DNA from: Pseudomonas turukhanskensis
Lineage (GTDB): Bacteria > Pseudomonadota > Gammaproteobacteria > Pseudomonadales > Pseudomonadaceae
Reading direction: 5' to 3'
Assembly (NCBI RefSeq): GCF_027922365.1
Contig: NZ_BSFN01000001.1
Coordinates: forward strand, 571,671-635,670
Length of the DNA: 64,000 nucleotides
Below the pieces are notes generated by a model that searched no databases, was not told where the DNA came from, and worked only from the letters and a program-made list of their open reading frames with translations. Shown here one piece after another: positions 62,224 through 64,000 of this stretch. The position numbers were made by a program, and so were the translations under genes. The stretch's first letter is position 1. The number at the start of each line of letters is the position of its first letter.

Positions 62224-63129
62224 TCAGTACTGGTTTTGCTCGGTCATCCGTTGCGTTACCAGGCGGCGGTAACCGGACGGCGTCATACCTTTTAGCTGTT
62301 GGAAGCGGCGGTTGAAGTTCGACACGTTGCTAAAGCCCGACTCGAAACAGACATCGGTCACCGGCTTGTCGCTGGTGCTCAGCAATTCGCAAGACTTGCT
62401 CACCCTCAGGCGATTGACGAACTCGACAAAACCGCGACCGGTGGCCTGTTTGAAAAAGCGGGAAAAATAAGTGGGGGTCATGCCCAGGTGTTCGGCCACC
62501 TGCTCCTGCGTCAGGTCTTGAACGTAATGCTGAAAAATGTAATCCACCGCGCGGTTGATGCGCTCCACATTGCTCTCATCGGCCAGCTGGGCCGCGCGCA
62601 CGCCGGAAAGCAACTGGTAATCCTCGGTGGCGGCCAGCAGCTCCATCAGGATCAGGAAATGGCCCAGACGGGCGATGCCTGTGGAGTCGGCGATGCGTTG
62701 CATCAGCGTGCGCGCCTCGCTGATCAGCCGCGGACAGCGGAACTCGATGCCGTACTGCGCGCGCGCCAACAACGGCGCCAGGCCCTGCAATTCGGAGAAG
62801 ACCGCGCTGCCGCTGTCGAGCACTTCGTCAGTGAAATTCACCAGCATGTCGCGCTGGGGGTACACCTCATCGGCGGCCACCTGGCTGATCCAGTTGTGCG
62901 GCAGGTTGGGGCCGGTGAGAAACAGCGTGTCGGGGGCGAAGTTGCCGATGTAGTCGCCGATAAACACCTTGCCGGAACTGGCCACGATCAGGTGCAGCTC
63001 GTATTCCTTGTGGAAATGCCAGCGCACCAGGGGGCTGGGGAAACCATGCTGGCGATAGATCAGTGAATGGCCTTCGTGGTCATCCATCAACTCGTAGGAC
63101 GGGTCGGTAATTCGCGATGTTCGGGCCAT
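62224..63129 (-). CDS. mtlR: AraC-family activator of the mtl operon
   Basis: A 301-residue AraC-type regulator. The N-terminal cupin-like domain (~15-150; HFHKEYELHLIVASSG near 39) should bind the polyol. The C-terminal ~100 residues hold two HTH motifs: QEQVAEHLGMTPTYFSRFFKQATG near 211-234 and a second with DVCFESGFSNVSNFNRRFQQ near 264-283, ahead of MTPSGYRR. Position upstream of mtlE, on the same strand, matches MtlR of fluorescent pseudomonads. The ribosome site before the ATG is weak. Confidence 0.93.
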   Translation of the reverse strand: MARTSRITDPSYELMDDHEGHSLIYRQHGFPSPLVRWHFHKEYELHLIVASSGKVFIGDYIGNFAPDTLFLTGPNLPHNWISQVAADEVYPQRDMLVNFTDEVLDSGSAVFSELQGLAPLLARAQYGIEFRCPRLISEARTLMQRIADSTGIARLGHFLILMELLAATEDYQLLSGVRAAQLADESNVERINRAVDYIFQHYVQDLTQEQVAEHLGMTPTYFSRFFKQATGRGFVEFVNRLRVSKSCELLSTSDKPVTDVCFESGFSNVSNFNRRFQQLKGMTPSGYRRLVTQRMTEQNQY

Positions 63130-63207
63130 GCTGCGCTACCAGATCAGGTGAGGCGGAGCGGCTAACCATAACGCCGGGGTGTGGGTCGTGCCCAGCGACT
63201 CGAATAC

Positions 63208-64000
63208 TTACCCGGAAAAACGTCGGTGCAGGTCAGGGAAGATTATTTGGGCAAACCATACGGGAAGGCCCGGGTAAATCTGCCTCGACTTCGCTGAAGG
63301 GGCCTCCACCACTCCCAACGTCACAAGCTTCTTGAGTTGCTCACCGGCCGTTTTGTCGATAAGCCCGGTGTACACCTTGAAGTCGGCGCGAGTGACTTCG
63401 CCCTGGGTCAGCAAAATATGCAGCGCCCTTGCCATCTCCGGCTTGATACCCGCTTGAACAAATGTCGGCTCCAAGCCGACAACGCGCTCCAGGCGAGTCC
63501 GCAGCGCACCTAGGCCCATCTGCTTTTCGACGTAGGCCATCTGATCGATACAGATCTGCAGCATAAATTCGACAAACTCGATAAGCGCCGATTGGGAGAG
63601 CAGCCCTCGTCCATCAAGATCGCCCCGCCGGGGTTGGTCAGCGGCGCGCAGCCGTGCGTAGTATTCGGCCTGATGGCGCGCCAGCCCACGCGACAGCGAC
63701 CAGAGCGGGGTGACCAGCCCAAGCTTGTGCAGTTGCAGGTGCGTCACCATGCGCACCAATCGGCCATTCCCGTCGGCGAACGGATGCACAAACGCCAGGC
63801 GATGGTGGTAAGCCAAGCTGCCCAGCAGTTTCAGGCGTGGATCTGCCAAGCGGCCATAAACATCCTGTAGCCGACGAAGCATCGGCATTACCGAGTCCCA
63901 GGCGGGCGCGGCATGGTTGCCGACAAAAACGTTGCGCTGCGCCTCATCGCGCAGTTGTCCGGGAATCAATCGCGAACCGTCGGCCAGTGTCAGGTCTTGC
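63208..64000 (-). CDS. Fic family protein, N-terminus outside the window
   Basis: An open frame that runs off the right edge; ~264 C-terminal residues are visible. Fic proteins transfer AMP or other phosphate-containing groups to target proteins. The active-site motif HPFADGNGRL is complete, with the catalytic His and the Asn-Gly-Arg that bind the phosphates. A helical winged-helix-like tail with RADFKVYTGLIDKTAGEQLKKL follows and may bind DNA or substrates. An inhibitory helix, if N-terminal, would lie outside the window. It is separated from mtlR by 78 bases. Confidence 0.85.
   Translation of the reverse strand, partial: QDLTLADGSRLIPGQLRDEAQRNVFVGNHAAPAWDSVMPMLRRLQDVYGRLADPRLKLLGSLAYHHRLAFVHPFADGNGRLVRMVTHLQLHKLGLVTPLWSLSRGLARHQAEYYARLRAADQPRRGDLDGRGLLSQSALIEFVEFMLQICIDQMAYVEKQMGLGALRTRLERVVGLEPTFVQAGIKPEMARALHILLTQGEVTRADFKVYTGLIDKTAGEQLKKLVTLGVVEAPSAKSRQIYPGLPVWFAQIIFPDLHRRFSG

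Noticed and set aside
1..64000. tRNA, rRNA, prophage, insertion sequence or integrase
   Set aside because: I looked for them while reading but found no tRNA-like cloverleaf, transposase or integrase motif; repeats seen are non-coding palindromes.
63208..64000. Fic gene as a complete protein starting at 63969
   Set aside because: The TTG there is not a supported start; the frame stays open to the window edge and the expected N-terminal Fic helices are missing.

Overview
The window reads as chromosome of a Pseudomonas species (gammaproteobacterium). Support: high GC; the recC-recB-recD order; an accC/oadA two-subunit pyruvate carboxylase next to a LysR gene, an RpiR/HexR-type regulator and zwf in the same order as P. 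aeruginosa PA5435-PA5439; an aa3 cytochrome oxidase cluster resembling PA0105-PA0114 with a carbonic anhydrase nearby; and pseudomonad-type REP-like palindromes between genes. These comparisons come from memory, not from a search. I see no tRNA, rRNA, prophage, transposase or CRISPR.

Layout. 1-5874: end of recC, then recB and recD (RecBCD exonuclease), each joined by ATGA overlaps. 6064-11238: TerC membrane protein, a GFA-domain protein, a secreted DUF4105 protein with two DUF2388 proteins, and two small DUF1127 proteins. 11683-16459: acetyl-CoA hydrolase/CoA-transferase, then the pntAA-pntAB-pntB transhydrogenase. 17273-20873: glutarate catabolism (gcdR, gcdH, gcdG). 20976-25783: a 1042-residue autotransporter facing a helix-turn-helix regulator; between them lies a four-copy 242-bp tandem array that carries the 3' ends of both genes. 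26006-28566: AGCS amino-acid symporter and type I asparaginase. 28675-35834: pyruvate carboxylase (oadA, accC) and its LysR gene, a small protein, an RpiR/HexR-type regulator and zwf. 36019-45730: the aa3 oxidase genes and assembly factors (SCO, cyoE, ctaA, a second SCO-like protein, SURF1, cox11), with a heme oxygenase and a DUF454 gene inserted. 46135-47627: hypothetical protein and beta-carbonic anhydrase. 47829-53594: six-gene membrane-lipid cluster related to E. coli ynbABCD. 53734-63129: mannitol/arabitol operon mtlEFGKDYZ with the AraC-type activator gene mtlR. 63208-64000: Fic protein, running off the right edge.

How the parts work together. Carbon enters through the polyol ABC transporter (MtlEFGK) and is oxidised and phosphorylated by MtlD, MtlY and MtlZ. 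Zwf feeds the Entner-Doudoroff/pentose phosphate route, pyruvate carboxylase refills oxaloacetate, Pnt balances NADH and NADPH, and the aa3 oxidase ends the aerobic chain. The best candidate for an undescribed system is the lipid cluster at 47829-53594. It has a CDP-alcohol phosphatidyltransferase, a hydrolase-methyltransferase fusion, a PAP2-dual-specificity phosphatase fusion, an unknown membrane protein, a PlsC-like acyltransferase and its own CdsA, almost all overlapping or abutting, which suggests one pathway for making or remodelling an unusual phospholipid.

Several families of short palindromic repeats lie between genes. One family, with GTAGGGCGAATA ends, supplies the TAG stop codon of four genes.
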